A DNA stretch of 45,311 bases, from contig LUZZ01000042.1 of the NCBI GenBank assembly GCA_001603845.1, positions 1 through 45,311 on the forward strand. The letters are read 5' to 3'. Made by a program: the position numbers and the translations under genes. The notes beneath the pieces are model-generated. The model did not search any database. It was not told the DNA's origin and was given only the letters and a program-made list of their open reading frames with translations. This document shows positions 8,617 through 18,141 of the stretch, piece by piece (the stretch's first letter is position 1; every line of letters starts with the position of its first letter). Source of the stretch: Syntrophobacterales bacterium Delta_01. GTDB taxonomy: Bacteria > Desulfobacterota > Syntrophobacteria > Syntrophobacterales > Syntrophobacteraceae.

Positions 8617-8765
8617 CCATCACTGGGGAATGAACTTCAAGCTGGTTATCAAGAAACAACAATTCTGTATTTTTTGCAATCAGGAGATTTCCCTAGTTGG
8701 TAAAAAAAAATTCCTGACCCCCTCTCGTTTTAGAAAAAAATTTAACCCGGAGCCCGAACGGCCCT

Positions 8766-9023
8766 CTATTCTTTCCGGCCCTCCAGGGCCTGCGGCTGGT
8801 GTTTTTGAGGATCGAAAGTTTCCTTTTCCCGGTGTTCCATGTTTTGGGTGCTCATTTCGAGGTCGAGCACCTGGTCGTCCCCGCTCGAAAAACCGAGAAC
8901 GATGTCACCGCCCTTTTCGGCCCCGCCGCCGTCTTCCGGCTTCATCCTGATGCCGATCACGATCATCGCCAGCCCGGCGAGGGCCAGAATCGAAAAGAAC
9001 GCGCTGATCCAGAAATGGTTCAC
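8766..9023 (-). CDS. Small single-pass membrane protein, function unknown
   Basis: The product has 85 residues: one transmembrane helix near residues 5-26 (FWISAFFSILALAGLAMIVIG) followed by a polar, Gly/Asp/Gln-rich tail. I chose the GTG at 9023 because GAGGAG lies six bases upstream and the GTG overlaps the stop of the preceding gene (GTGA); an ATG at 9050 lies inside that gene without a better site. The tight overlap implies coupled expression with the secreted protein at 9020-9964, so the two may form an envelope pair. I do not recognise the family. Confidence 0.65.
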   Translation of the reverse strand: MNHFWISAFFSILALAGLAMIVIGIRMKPEDGGGAEKGGDIVLGFSSGDDQVLDLEMSTQNMEHREKETFDPQKHQPQALEGRKE

Positions 9024-9964
9024 AGCAAGCTCCTCGGTTTGATGTTCCACCGGTTGCCCGGGTAGATGGTCATCCGGATATCGTAGTAGCCCGATTCCCG
9101 TGCAGGGGGCCGCTCCCGGTCGTAGGAATCCTGGGCGGCCCTGGAGCCCAGTTTCAAAACCGCCCCTTCCCGCGAATCCAGCCGGCTCGAAAGCGTCGGG
9201 CCGAACCGTCCTTCCGCCTTGAGCACCAGTTGGTCGCTGTCTTTTACCGGGGTGATGATCGCGCGGCTCTTTCTGACTACGCGCTCGCCGTAGGGAGAGG
9301 AGCGCTCGGCCGTCCGCCCCGGCAAATCGAATCCCAGGTAGATCCGGCGGTCCGCCCCGCCGATGCGCCTGACCTTTATCACGATCCGGTCTCCGAGGTG
9401 CACGCGGGCGACCGCGATATCTCTTTCCCCGGCCGGATTGTAGGGAAACCTCAAAACTACGGGCTGCGGGCTTTTATCGGTCGTTCCGGGGGGTACGTAG
9501 GTCCTGGAGGGCGCCGCCGATGGCGCCGGCGCCGGGCGAGGACGGGCGGTGCGCACGGCCCCCGGTTTTGCCTGTGCAGGCGCCTCCTGCACCGGAAACC
9601 TTCGGGGGCCTTTGAGGACCGGCGGGATAGTTTTGGGTTCGCTCCCCGGCTGCGGCTGGGGCGCGGCCTGTTCGGCCGGGGAGGTCAGGACCTGTCCCCC
9701 GGAAGCCGGCCCGGTCGCCGGCGGCACACTTCCGGCCTGCTCCTCCGCCCCGGTGCCCGGCCGGACATCGGGGGCCGCGTTGCTCTCCGTCCCGGCCTGT
9801 TCCGGCAACCCCGAAGTGCCGGGCGGAGGAACCGGTTCGATGCGGGCGGTGAGTTTTTCGGCGGCCGGACGATAGAAAAGATCGCTTTGCACCAGGACCA
9901 GCCCCGATACCCCGGCAACCAGAAAGAAGGCCCCAAACAGGATGAACAGCACGCGTTTTTTCAC
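9020..9964 (-). CDS. Signal-anchored, proline-rich envelope protein
   Basis: The 314-residue product begins MKKRVLFILFGAFFLVAG, a signal peptide or N-terminal anchor. A proline/alanine/glycine-rich disordered linker follows over about residues 35-165. The final 140 residues are rich in alternating hydrophobic and charged residues (for example LGDRIVIKVRRIGG and DQLVLKAEGRFG), suggesting a beta-sheet domain placed across the envelope by the linker. No catalytic motif is visible and I do not recognise the family. It overlaps the small membrane protein gene downstream by four bases. Confidence 0.7.
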   Translation of the reverse strand: MKKRVLFILFGAFFLVAGVSGLVLVQSDLFYRPAAEKLTARIEPVPPPGTSGLPEQAGTESNAAPDVRPGTGAEEQAGSVPPATGPASGGQVLTSPAEQAAPQPQPGSEPKTIPPVLKGPRRFPVQEAPAQAKPGAVRTARPRPAPAPSAAPSRTYVPPGTTDKSPQPVVLRFPYNPAGERDIAVARVHLGDRIVIKVRRIGGADRRIYLGFDLPGRTAERSSPYGERVVRKSRAIITPVKDSDQLVLKAEGRFGPTLSSRLDSREGAVLKLGSRAAQDSYDRERPPARESGYYDIRMTIYPGNRWNIKPRSLL

Positions 9965-10135
9965 GTCAGCCCCCGTTCAGAAATAGTTTTACGTGGAATT
10001 TTTCATTCCTTAAAACAAGTTAACCTATCAGACGGCACGCGGCGGGTTTTAGTCGACAGGGAAATGTTTCTTGAAGCACAAGCTTTGAACATGGCGGGAA
10101 GACGGACGGTCCCCGGAAGGCCTTGCCGCTACAAG

Positions 10136-10573
10136 TTAAATCAGTGACGGATGGTTTTTCCTGAGCCAGACCAGGACTTTTTCCTTCAACTCCAGGACAT
10201 AGGCGGTCAACTCCGATGCCTCATCCTCGGAAGCGCCACCCGCGTAATCGTATTCCACGATATTTCTTTTCTTGCGGCAGGCGTCCAGGTAGTCGGCATC
10301 CGCTCGATGCTCCGGTCCCAGAATGAGCGGCAGAGCCTGTATGGTGCGGTAATGCTGCAGGGTCCGGACCGCCCGAAAGCCCTCGGCGTAGACCAGGATC
10401 GTGCAGAGTTTCATGGCCGCGTTATAGGCGATACCGAAATGCCAATCCGCAGAAATTCCCCGGCCGGCATCTCCCAGGTCACGATCCACAATAGCGAGCA
10501 AGTTGGCGATTTCCTGCGGGGAAGTGACGTGGGGTTCAAGCCAGCCGTTATCAGCCCATTGCTGCAAGGTCAT
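10136..10573 (-). CDS. HEPN-domain protein, putative toxin of an MNT/HEPN pair
   Basis: This 145-residue all-helical protein resembles HEPN-domain partners of minimal nucleotidyltransferases. The characteristic segment is RKKRNIVEYDYAG near residues 100-112. In active HEPN RNases the motif is R-x4-6-H, and in HepT it reads RX4HXY. Here the corresponding position is tyrosine (R103, N104, Y108, Y110), so ribonuclease activity is uncertain. The start overlaps the end of the HTH-MNT gene by 23 bases, so the two are translated together. By analogy with HepT/MntA the upstream protein may modify or restrain this one. The family assignment rests on the motif, size, helicity and neighbour. Confidence 0.7.
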   Translation of the reverse strand: MTLQQWADNGWLEPHVTSPQEIANLLAIVDRDLGDAGRGISADWHFGIAYNAAMKLCTILVYAEGFRAVRTLQHYRTIQALPLILGPEHRADADYLDACRKKRNIVEYDYAGGASEDEASELTAYVLELKEKVLVWLRKNHPSLI

Positions 10574-11135
10574 TTTCGCTGCCTATTATGAAGAGCTTCG
10601 GAGACTCCAGAACATTGGACAGGAAATGGTCACCCGTTTCTTTGCGCCGCCGGAATTCTTCCACCGTCATGGTGAGCGGGTTGACTTCCCGGCCGATCTG
10701 TTCCGCAATTCCCGCCAGCCAGCTCGATAGACTGCGCAAGCCGACAGCACCGACCACCATGAGGTCCACATCACTTCCCGCTTTTTCTCTGCTGTCGGCC
10801 AGCGAGCCGAAAACGAAGGCCGCTTTCACCCCTTCCCGGTCCAGGACACTTCTGAAAATGTCCACCAAACCGGCCGTTTTCAGCACCAGACCGTGAATTT
10901 CAGGGTACAGCGGATGATCGGTATTGGCCCTGTAGTACAGGCGGTTTCCATCCCGTCGGCTGGTCACCAGATCCAGTTCCGCGAGCTTTTGCAGATCCTG
11001 CCGGATGGTGCCTAACGACAGGCCCGCTTGCCGCTGCATCTCCCGCAGGTGCAATTCTCTCTCACCCGGACCAAACAGCAGCCGAAAAATTTCCGCCCTC
11101 ACTCGGGAGGACAATATATAAGCCAAGCTCCCCAT
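10551..11135 (-). CDS. HTH-MNT fusion: winged-helix regulator with minimal nucleotidyltransferase domain
   Basis: This 194-residue fusion has an N-terminal winged helix-turn-helix (about residues 5-75, with LHLREMQRQAGLSLGTIRQD). A DNA-polymerase-beta-like minimal nucleotidyltransferase follows, with the classic GS-x10-DVD motif in VFGSLADSREKAGSDVDLMV (residues 112-131). MntA-type antitoxins adenylylate their HEPN partner; the added HTH suggests the antitoxin also represses its own operon. Two operator-like repeats lie directly upstream of the ATG. No Shine-Dalgarno is visible, so the mRNA may be nearly leaderless or the true start may be an internal GTG about 11 codons on (VRAEIFRL). The HEPN gene follows with an overlap. 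Confidence 0.8.
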   Translation of the reverse strand: MGSLAYILSSRVRAEIFRLLFGPGERELHLREMQRQAGLSLGTIRQDLQKLAELDLVTSRRDGNRLYYRANTDHPLYPEIHGLVLKTAGLVDIFRSVLDREGVKAAFVFGSLADSREKAGSDVDLMVVGAVGLRSLSSWLAGIAEQIGREVNPLTMTVEEFRRRKETGDHFLSNVLESPKLFIIGSENDLAAMG

Positions 11136-11136
11136 A

Positions 11137-11175
11137 ATTGTTAGGTAATACCATTCAATTGATAGGTTTTACCAT
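11137..11175 (-). promoter_or_regulatory. Tandem operator upstream of the HTH-MNT/HEPN operon
   Basis: Two direct repeats of 18 bp occur at 11137-11154 (ATTGTTAGGTAATACCAT) and 11158-11175 (ATTGATAGGTTTTACCAT). They are identical at 15 of 18 positions and start 21 bp apart, two helical turns. Each centre is a GGTnnnACC palindrome. They end one base from the ATG of the HTH-MNT gene, as expected for an autoregulatory operator. Confidence 0.65.
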
Positions 11176-11193
11176 ACATTTTTCGATATTCAA

Positions 11194-11233
11194 CCCGGGA
11201 AAGCGGGGGGAAGCAGCTCCCCCGCTTTCCGGG
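11194..11233 (-). terminator. Strong GC hairpin after hslU
   Basis: A stem of about 15 bp (CCCGGGAAAGCGGGGG paired with CCCCCGCTTTCCGGG, one bulge) with a short loop lies 16 bases beyond the hslU stop on the minus strand. The U-tract is poor, so it may act with Rho or simply protect the 3' end. It also separates hslU from the toxin-antitoxin operator. Confidence 0.5.
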
Positions 11234-11248
11234 CACCGGTACCGCACG

Positions 11249-12634
11249 CTACAGGATATACCGGCTCAAATCCTCGTCTTTTATGATTTCCTGGAGGATG
11301 TTTTGCACGTACTTGCGGTCGATGTGTATCGTCTTTCCCTTGAGGTCCGGGGCGTCGAAGGAAACGTCCGAGAGGAGCTTTTCCATGATGGTGTGCAGGC
11401 GTCTCGCGCCGATGTTTTCGGTGCGCGAATTAACCTGGTAGGCGATCTCGGCGATCTCCTCGATGGCGTCGTCTTCGAAGATCAGTTTCACCTCCTCGGT
11501 CTCCAGGAGGGACTTGTACTGGACGATCAGCGCGTTTTCGGGCTCCTTCAGGATCCGGATGAAGTCTTCCCGTGAAAGCGACGTCAGCTCGACCCTTATG
11601 GGAAACCGGCCCTGGAGTTCGGGGATCAGGTCCGAGGGTTTCGAGATGTGGAAAGCGCCCGAGGCGATGAACAGGATATGGTCGGTGCGCACCATCCCGT
11701 ACTTGGTGGTGACCGTGGAACCCTCCACGATGGGGAGCAGGTCGCGCTGCACGCCCTCGCGCGAGACGTCCGGGCCTCTGCCGCCGCTTTCGCGCCCGGC
11801 GATCTTGTCGATTTCATCCAGGAAGATGATGCCGGAGTGTTCCGCCCGCTCGATGGCGGCCTTGATCACCCGGTCCATGTCGATCAGCCGCTGGGATTCT
11901 TCCTGGACGAGGATCTCGCGCGCTTCGGGGATTTTGACCTTCCGCCGCTTGGTGCGCTTGGGAAGCATCGATCCGAGCATGTCCCGGAGGTTGTAGTCCA
12001 TCTCTTCCATGCCGGCGCCCGCGAAAATTTCGATCATCGGGAAATTGCGGTCCGGCACGTCCAGTTCCACGTACCGGTCGTCGAGGGAGCCCATGCGGAG
12101 CAGCTTCCGAAGCTTTTCGCGCGTGGTGTCCGCCTGCTCGGCTTCTTCCTTTGCCGCGATCAGCGCCTGGGGCTCGTCCGGAAAGGGGTGTTCCCGCACC
12201 TCGGGGGTGGCCCGTTTCGGGGGAAGCAGGATGTCGAGCAGTTTTTCTTCCGCGATCTCTTCGGCCCGGACCTTGACGTTTTCCATCTCCTCGTTGCGGA
12301 CCATGCTGACGGCCAGCTCGGTGAGGTCCCGGATCATGGATTCCACGTCTCTACCCACGTAGCCCACTTCGGTGAACTTGCTGGCTTCGATCTTGAGAAA
12401 CGGCGACTGGGCGAGCCGGGCCAGGCGGCGGGCGATTTCGGTTTTGCCCACGCCGGTGGGGCCGATCATGATGATGTTTTTCGGTGCGATTTCATCGCGC
12501 AGGTGTTCGGGCACCTGCTGGCGGCGCCACCGGTTCCGGAGGGCGATGGCCACCATCCGCTTGGCGTCTTTCTGGCCGATGATGTACTTGTCGAGTTCGC
12601 GGACGATCTCGGAGGGCGTAAGGGGTTGTTGCAT
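11249..12634 (-). CDS. hslU: ATP-dependent protease ATPase subunit HslU
   Basis: This 461-residue AAA+ unfoldase of the HslVU (ClpYQ) protease has Walker A GPTGVGKT (about residues 58-65) and Walker [13 protein letters not shown]. It also has the pore-loop/sensor region typical of the family and a C-terminal tail ending LSRYIL, which docks into HslV. The insertion domain I (about residues 110-240) is present, so the length is normal. It is the last gene of xerC-hslV-hslU, five bases after the hslV stop, and is followed by a GC-rich hairpin. The complex degrades unfolded or regulatory proteins in the cytoplasm. Confidence 0.97.
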   Translation of the reverse strand: MQQPLTPSEIVRELDKYIIGQKDAKRMVAIALRNRWRRQQVPEHLRDEIAPKNIIMIGPTGVGKTEIARRLARLAQSPFLKIEASKFTEVGYVGRDVESMIRDLTELAVSMVRNEEMENVKVRAEEIAEEKLLDILLPPKRATPEVREHPFPDEPQALIAAKEEAEQADTTREKLRKLLRMGSLDDRYVELDVPDRNFPMIEIFAGAGMEEMDYNLRDMLGSMLPKRTKRRKVKIPEAREILVQEESQRLIDMDRVIKAAIERAEHSGIIFLDEIDKIAGRESGGRGPDVSREGVQRDLLPIVEGSTVTTKYGMVRTDHILFIASGAFHISKPSDLIPELQGRFPIRVELTSLSREDFIRILKEPENALIVQYKSLLETEEVKLIFEDDAIEEIAEIAYQVNSRTENIGARRLHTIMEKLLSDVSFDAPDLKGKTIHIDRKYVQNILQEIIKDEDLSRYIL

Positions 12635-12639
12635 CTTTA

Positions 12640-13176
12640 TCAGAGCTCCTCAATAACGAATTCTTTGTTCGTGAAGATGCAGATCGAGGAAGCAATGTCC
12701 ATGGCTTCCTCCGCAATCCGGCGTGCGGGCAGGTCGGTATGCCGCCCGAGAGCGCGGGCCGCCGCGAGCACGTAGGGAGCGCCCGAACCGATGGCCGCAA
12801 AACCGTCGTCCGGTTCGATCACGTCCCCCGTCCCGCTGAGGATGAACGAATTGCTGGAATCGGCGGCCAGCAGCAGGGCTTCGAGCCTTCGCAGTGCCCG
12901 GTCCATGCGCCAGTCCTTGGCCAGTTCGACCGCCGCCCGCTTGAGGTTCCCGTTATACTGCTCCAGCTTGGCCTCCAGCCGTTCGAACAGGGTGAAGGCA
13001 TCGGCGGTGGACCCGGCAAAGCCGGTCAGGATCTTGTCGTGGTAGAGCCTGCGAATCTTTTTGGCATGATGCTTCACCACCGTATCTCCCATGGTGACCT
13101 GCCCGTCACCCGCCATTACCACGCTGTCACCCTTGCGAATGACGACAACGGTCGTGCTGCGAATCTTTTCCGCCAT
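12640..13176 (-). CDS. hslV: ATP-dependent protease subunit HslV
   Basis: This 178-residue threonine peptidase forms the proteolytic double hexamer of HslVU. A short propeptide (MAEKIRS) precedes the catalytic N-terminal threonine pair in [20 protein letters not shown], followed by the family's [10 protein letters not shown] segment. The ATG at 13176 is preceded by AGGAG about 10 bases away and gives the expected length; an ATG at 13212 would add an atypical 12-residue leader. It lies between xerC and hslU, the order also found as codV-clpQ-clpY in Bacillus. Confidence 0.97.
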   Translation of the reverse strand: MAEKIRSTTVVVIRKGDSVVMAGDGQVTMGDTVVKHHAKKIRRLYHDKILTGFAGSTADAFTLFERLEAKLEQYNGNLKRAAVELAKDWRMDRALRRLEALLLAADSSNSFILSGTGDVIEPDDGFAAIGSGAPYVLAAARALGRHTDLPARRIAEEAMDIASSICIFTNKEFVIEEL

Positions 13177-13263
13177 AAGCGAATCGTTCTCCTGTTGGTT
13201 TTCTCTTCCCACCCGTTTGGAATGCCTTAAATAAAAGTAATGAAACGCCCGCGGCCGTGCCAG

Positions 13264-14217
13264 CTATTTCTTCCGGCTCCTGGGATGGGCGGCGTCGTAG
13301 ACTTTCATCAGCCGGTCCATGTCCACGTGCGTGTACCGCTGCGTGGTGGAAAGGCTCTGGTGTCCCAGCATTTCCTGGATCGACCGGAGGTCCGCTCCGG
13401 CGTTCAGCAGGTGCGTGGCGAAGCTGTGCCGCAGTCCGTGCGGGCTGAGATGCTGCCACAGCCCGCAGGAAATCATCTCGGCCCGGAGTATCCTGTCCAC
13501 CGAACGGGCCGTGAGCCTGCCGCCGCGAGCGTTCAAAAAAAGCGCCGGCGAAGAATCCAGCGCCCCCGGAAACTGAAAATTCAAGGATGCAATATAATAC
13601 TTCAACGCCTTGAGCGCTTTTACCCCGATGGGAACCACCCGTTCTTTTCGCCCCTTGCCCAGCACACGCACCGTTTCCTCCGTGAAGGAAACGCCGTCGC
13701 GGTTCAGGTTCACCAGCTCGCTCACCCGGACCCCGGTCGAATACAGGGTTTCGAAAAGCGCCCAGTTGCGGGCCTTTCTCCAGGAACTCCCCTCCCGCGA
13801 CGCGGCCCGTGCCAGGGAATCGAGCAGATGAAACGCCGCGTCCACCAACAAAAAGCCGGGGGTTTTCTGTTTTATTTTGGGATGGGAGACCAGTTCGGCG
13901 GGGTTTTCGTCGTACATGCCGCTGCTGTTCAAGTAATGAAAAAACGAGCGCAGGGTGGAAAGCTTGCGGGCGCGGCTGGTTTTTTCAAGCCGGTGGTGGA
14001 CCGATGCCAGGTACGAACGGATCACGTCCGGCGTTACGCTGCGAAGCTCGATTTCTCCGGGGCCGTTTTGACCGGCGAGAAACAGGGCAAACTGGTGCAG
14101 GTCGGAAGCGTAGGCCCGGATGGTCTCGCCGCTGACGTTGCGCTCCCCGCTCAAATACTTCAGAAAGCGCGCTCCGGCGTCACTCCAGGTAATGATTTTA
14201 TTTTGTTCACCGCTCAT
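13264..14217 (-). CDS. xerC: Tyrosine recombinase XerC
   Basis: This 317-residue site-specific recombinase acts in chromosome dimer resolution. The N-terminal SAM-like core-binding domain spans about residues 10-100. The C-terminal catalytic domain shows the full set R164 ([11 protein letters not shown]), K188 ([10 protein letters not shown]), H260 and R263 ([13 protein letters not shown]), H286 ([14 protein letters not shown]) and the nucleophile Y295. It is the first gene of an operon with hslV and hslU, 87 bases upstream of hslV. XerC rather than XerD is favoured by this linkage. The C-terminal tail AAHPRSRKK is typical. Confidence 0.92.
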   Translation of the reverse strand: MSGEQNKIITWSDAGARFLKYLSGERNVSGETIRAYASDLHQFALFLAGQNGPGEIELRSVTPDVIRSYLASVHHRLEKTSRARKLSTLRSFFHYLNSSGMYDENPAELVSHPKIKQKTPGFLLVDAAFHLLDSLARAASREGSSWRKARNWALFETLYSTGVRVSELVNLNRDGVSFTEETVRVLGKGRKERVVPIGVKALKALKYYIASLNFQFPGALDSSPALFLNARGGRLTARSVDRILRAEMISCGLWQHLSPHGLRHSFATHLLNAGADLRSIQEMLGHQSLSTTQRYTHVDMDRLMKVYDAAHPRSRKK

Positions 14218-14637
14218 GGGGATTTTTTTTCACCCCCGCCATGGATTCCGAGATCGCGACAGGCTGAATCACGGAATCCTTAACAGTAGCGCGTTTACGA
14301 CAGCGCGATTTTGTCCCTACTCCCCGCCGAAAGGGCATCAATTAGCATAGGTAGTCAAAAAATCATAGGAAATTCCCACGGGCGCCTACTCGGATATGCT
14401 TTTCAATCTATTGACTTTTCAGGATTTTTAGCATAGTGATACATATTTTGAAATTCGATTGGGCTTCTCGACCGCCCTTTCCCGACGTTTCCTGGTTTGG
14501 CGTTCAATGTGGCATTTTGCGGAACAGTCTGGCCCAAGCGGCCCGCCACGCAAGATGAATTTTCGGTCCTCCCGAATAAGTTGCCCGGGCAAGCCGTCCC
14601 CGTCCCGGCGCGCCAATGTTTGAAGAAAGGATGAAAG
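14218..14637. other. Divergent intergenic region between xerC and the EF-G-like gene
   Basis: These 420 bases hold the start regions of both flanking operons. On the plus strand a promoter-like pair is seen at 14411-14439, which would leave a leader of about 190 bases before the EF-G-like gene. No coding potential or strong stem was recognised in that leader. No clear minus-strand promoter for xerC was found. Confidence 0.5.
14411..14439 (+). promoter_or_regulatory. Candidate sigma-70 promoter for the EF-G-like gene
   Basis: TTGACT at 14411-14416 and TAGTGA at 14434-14439 are separated by 17 bases in a locally AT-rich stretch. The -35 matches five of six consensus bases; the -10 is weaker. 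Confidence 0.45.
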
Positions 14638-16719
<2,082 letters not shown>

Positions 16720-16735
16720 CAGTTTAGAAGCTCTC

Positions 16736-16777
16736 CCATGCCGGCGGCATGCGCCGCCGGCATGGCCTTTCTTTTTT
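16736..16777 (+). terminator. Rho-independent terminator of the EF-G-like gene
   Basis: A perfect stem CCATGCCGGCGGC/GCCGCCGGCATGG with a four-base loop (16736-16765) is followed by CCTTTCTTTTTTC. It begins 16 bases after the stop codon. Confidence 0.9.
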
Positions 16778-16810
16778 CACCGCCCTCTTCCCTCCCGCCC
16801 CACGCCGCCG

Positions 16811-16862
16811 GTGAGACATTTTTTGTACTTTGGGCCATCGGGTGAGAAATTTTTTGCACCTC
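16811..16862. repeat. Two 31-bp-spaced direct repeats, possible insertion-element end
   Basis: GTGAGACATTTTTTGTAC at 16811-16828 is repeated as GTGAGAAATTTTTTGCAC at 16842-16859. Multiple short direct repeats of this sort are found at the ends of some insertion sequences, but no transposase remains nearby. Identity as an IS remnant is a guess. Confidence 0.35.
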
Positions 16863-16925
16863 CGGGTCTCCCGCGTCTCACGTCCGGCCGGACCGAAGCA
16901 TTTTCAGGGACGAAGAACCACTAAA

Positions 16926-16958
16926 ACACCTGTATTTTCAATAGAATACGGAAGGTGT
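16926..16958 (+). other. Hairpin preceding the structured RNA segment
   Basis: ACACCTGTATT (16926-16936) pairs with AATAC...AGGTGT (ending 16958) with a three-base bulge and an eight-base loop. It ends four bases before the first stem of the folded segment at 16963 and may be the original 5' flank of an inserted element. Confidence 0.45.
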
Positions 16959-16962
16959 CCGA

Positions 16963-17143
16963 GTGCGCCCGGGCAGTGGCATGCTTTATGCCTTTAGTAC
17001 GAACCAGGATCGGGTGCACCATCCCGGTGGGAAAGGGGCCCGGTCCGGTCTCGCTCCGGCCGTAGGTACCGGAGTTAGTCTTCGGAGGCTCCCCCGATGT
17101 GCGAACGGGGAGAGGAGGCAGGCAGGGTGCCGGAATGGGCACC
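16963..17143 (+). ncRNA. Structured RNA candidate, possibly an orphan HEARO/omega-RNA-like element
   Basis: Six stems can be drawn by eye. P1: GTGCGCCCGG (16963-16972) with TCGGGTGCAC (17010-17019), using G-U pairs. P2 inside it: GGCAT/ATGCC (16978-16992). P3: CGGTCCGG with CCGGCCG (17041-17062). P4: CCGGAG/CTTCGG (17069-17085). P5: CTCCCC/GGGGAG (17089-17112). P6: GGTGCC/GGCACC (17126-17143). Such dense regular pairing in a noncoding leader is unusual. The general look, with a long P1 at the 5' edge and compact GC hairpins, recalls HEARO/omega RNAs of IscB/IsrB elements, but no such nuclease gene lies nearby. It could instead be a cis-regulatory leader of the gene at 17212. The fold is seen; the family is a hypothesis. 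Confidence 0.5.
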
Positions 17144-17181
17144 GTAGAAATGGCGAACCCAAAAGATCGAACTGAAAAATT

Positions 17182-17203
17182 TGAAAGATTACCTTTCAGG
17201 AGA
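17182..17203 (+). promoter_or_regulatory. Hairpin beside the ribosome-binding site of the Lys-rich protein gene
   Basis: TGAAAG (17182-17187) and CTTTCA (17193-17198) form a six-base-pair stem whose 3' arm touches GGAG, the Shine-Dalgarno of the gene starting at 17212. It could modulate translation initiation. Confidence 0.35.
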
Positions 17204-17211
17204 AAACGCAA

Positions 17212-17676
17212 ATGAAAAAAATGGCTTCGATATTCGCAATCGGCATGGTTTCCATGGCCCTGGCAACCGGTCCGGCCTTCGCTCAGCAGGTAGCGCCCAA
17301 GCCCGCCGAAAACACCCCCGCAACCGTTTCACCCAAGATCGATGAAACGGCGGCGCCCTCTGCGGCCGTAACCGGTGAAAAAACCACCACCCCGAAGACC
17401 GCTGTCAGCGAACCGGCGGCGGTAAAAGCGGATGTGAAAAAAGATGCGGCCAAAGCCGAAACCGCCGTAAAAAGCGAAAAAGCGACCTCCGCCAAGCAGG
17501 TCAAGCAAGCCGCAGTAGCCAAGACCAACAAGCACCACAAACACGTCAAGAAAACAGACAAGTGCAGCGGCAAGTACGAACACCATGCTAAAGCTAAAGC
17601 CAAAGCCAAGGCCCATACAGGGGATGCCGACAAGAAAATGGAAAAGACGGAGTCCCTGACGCCTTCCGCCAAGTAA
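17212..17676 (+). CDS. Secreted lysine/alanine-rich low-complexity protein
   Basis: The 154-residue product has a clear signal peptide (MKKMASIFAIGMVSMALATG, cleavage probably after AFA near residue 24). The mature part of about 130 residues is dominated by Lys, Ala, Thr and Glu, with a histidine cluster (TNKHHKHVKK near 103-112) and a KAKAKAKAH run. It has no folded domain that I recognise and is probably an extended, highly basic periplasmic protein. The composition recalls acid-shock or periplasmic buffering proteins, but homology is not claimed. GGAG precedes the ATG by about nine bases. The gene follows the structured RNA segment and ends at a strong terminator, so it is monocistronic. 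Confidence 0.75.
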   Translation: MKKMASIFAIGMVSMALATGPAFAQQVAPKPAENTPATVSPKIDETAAPSAAVTGEKTTTPKTAVSEPAAVKADVKKDAAKAETAVKSEKATSAKQVKQAAVAKTNKHHKHVKKTDKCSGKYEHHAKAKAKAKAHTGDADKKMEKTESLTPSAK

Positions 17677-17727
17677 GGCCGAAGGCCGCAGTAAGAGACA
17701 AGATCGCCCAAGTCCCGGTTTTCAGCA

Positions 17728-17777
17728 AAAAATCCCCGCTCGTCCGGCCCCGCAGGGCCGGGCGGGCGGGGATTTTG
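17728..17777. terminator. Bidirectional rho-independent terminator
   Basis: AAAATCCCCGC and GCGGGGATTTT close a long GC stem that also contains CCGGCCC/GGGCCGG. An A-tract on one side and a T-rich side on the other allow termination of the Lys-rich protein gene and of the convergent zinc-ribbon gene that ends at 17875. Confidence 0.85.
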
Positions 17778-17874
17778 ATTTTTCATCACAGTTTTTTTAC
17801 GGCCGACAGTGCCTTCCCCTCAGCACAAAACCAGGAAAGCGCTCAAAATCCCAGGCATCCGAAATTTAGAAGCA

Positions 17875-18141
17875 TCAGTCCGGGATGATGCCGTCCTTGC
17901 CCGCATCGGGCGACCACACCGGAAGAGGGCCGCAACAATCCGCATCCGGGTCCCAACGGTGCCGGTAGGAACAGGCGACTTCCGTGGTTTTGGCCATGTG
18001 TTTCCACCCCCTCACGTAATAGGGGCAGGCGTCGTTGAAGCAGACGTAGAAGTATTCGGCCGACCAAGTGGACATCGGAGGCGTTTTCCACTTGCTCATT
18101 TTTTGATTGCAGTGAGGACAAATGGTCTTATCCTGTGGCAT
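17875..18141 (-). CDS. Small zinc-ribbon protein (Ogr/Delta-like)
   Basis: This 88-residue protein carries CPHCNQKM near residue 8 and CFNDACPYYVRG near residue 33, the CxxC plus CxxxxC pattern of Ogr/Delta-like zinc fingers, which in phages are transcription activators. Additional Cys/His residues (CSYRHRWDPDADCC) lie in the C-terminal half. The ATG at 18141 is chosen because AGGAG lies seven bases upstream; the frame stays open to 18288 but the extra residues are poor in family features. It is monocistronic and convergent with the Lys-rich protein gene. DNA or RNA binding is possible but unproven, and cellular copies of this family are uncharacterised. Confidence 0.75.
   Translation of the reverse strand: MPQDKTICPHCNQKMSKWKTPPMSTWSAEYFYVCFNDACPYYVRGWKHMAKTTEVACSYRHRWDPDADCCGPLPVWSPDAGKDGIIPD

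Larger units (their letters stand above)
7597..8765. other. Gene-free, repeat-rich spacer
   Basis: I see no convincing gene in these 1.2 kb; the open frames lack family features and run through inverted repeats. It holds a MITE-like element (7630-7799), a composite repeat (7882-8112) that recurs at 39694-39816, a 226-bp imperfect inverted repeat (8117-8342) and a hairpin (8591-8616) that could end the minus-strand gene pair to its right. The A-rich stretch 8500-8760 has no other recognised signal. Confidence 0.7.

Noticed and set aside
8482-8950. Plus-strand open frames in the spacer after nuoN
   Set aside because: They are Lys/Arg/Gly-rich without family features, cross a hairpin and overlap the minus-strand envelope gene, and have no convincing ribosome-binding site.
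13240-14283. A 347-codon plus-strand frame over xerC
   Set aside because: It is antisense to xerC, which has every catalytic residue of tyrosine recombinases.
16811-16862. CRISPR-like repeat pair
   Set aside because: There are only two units, with an 18-base repeat and 13-base spacer, no further units and no cas genes.
16963-17160. Group II intron 5' end (GTGCG start)
   Set aside because: GTGCGCCCGG pairs with a sequence 40 bases on, no domain V (the GAAA-capped catalytic hairpin) is seen, and no reverse transcriptase follows.
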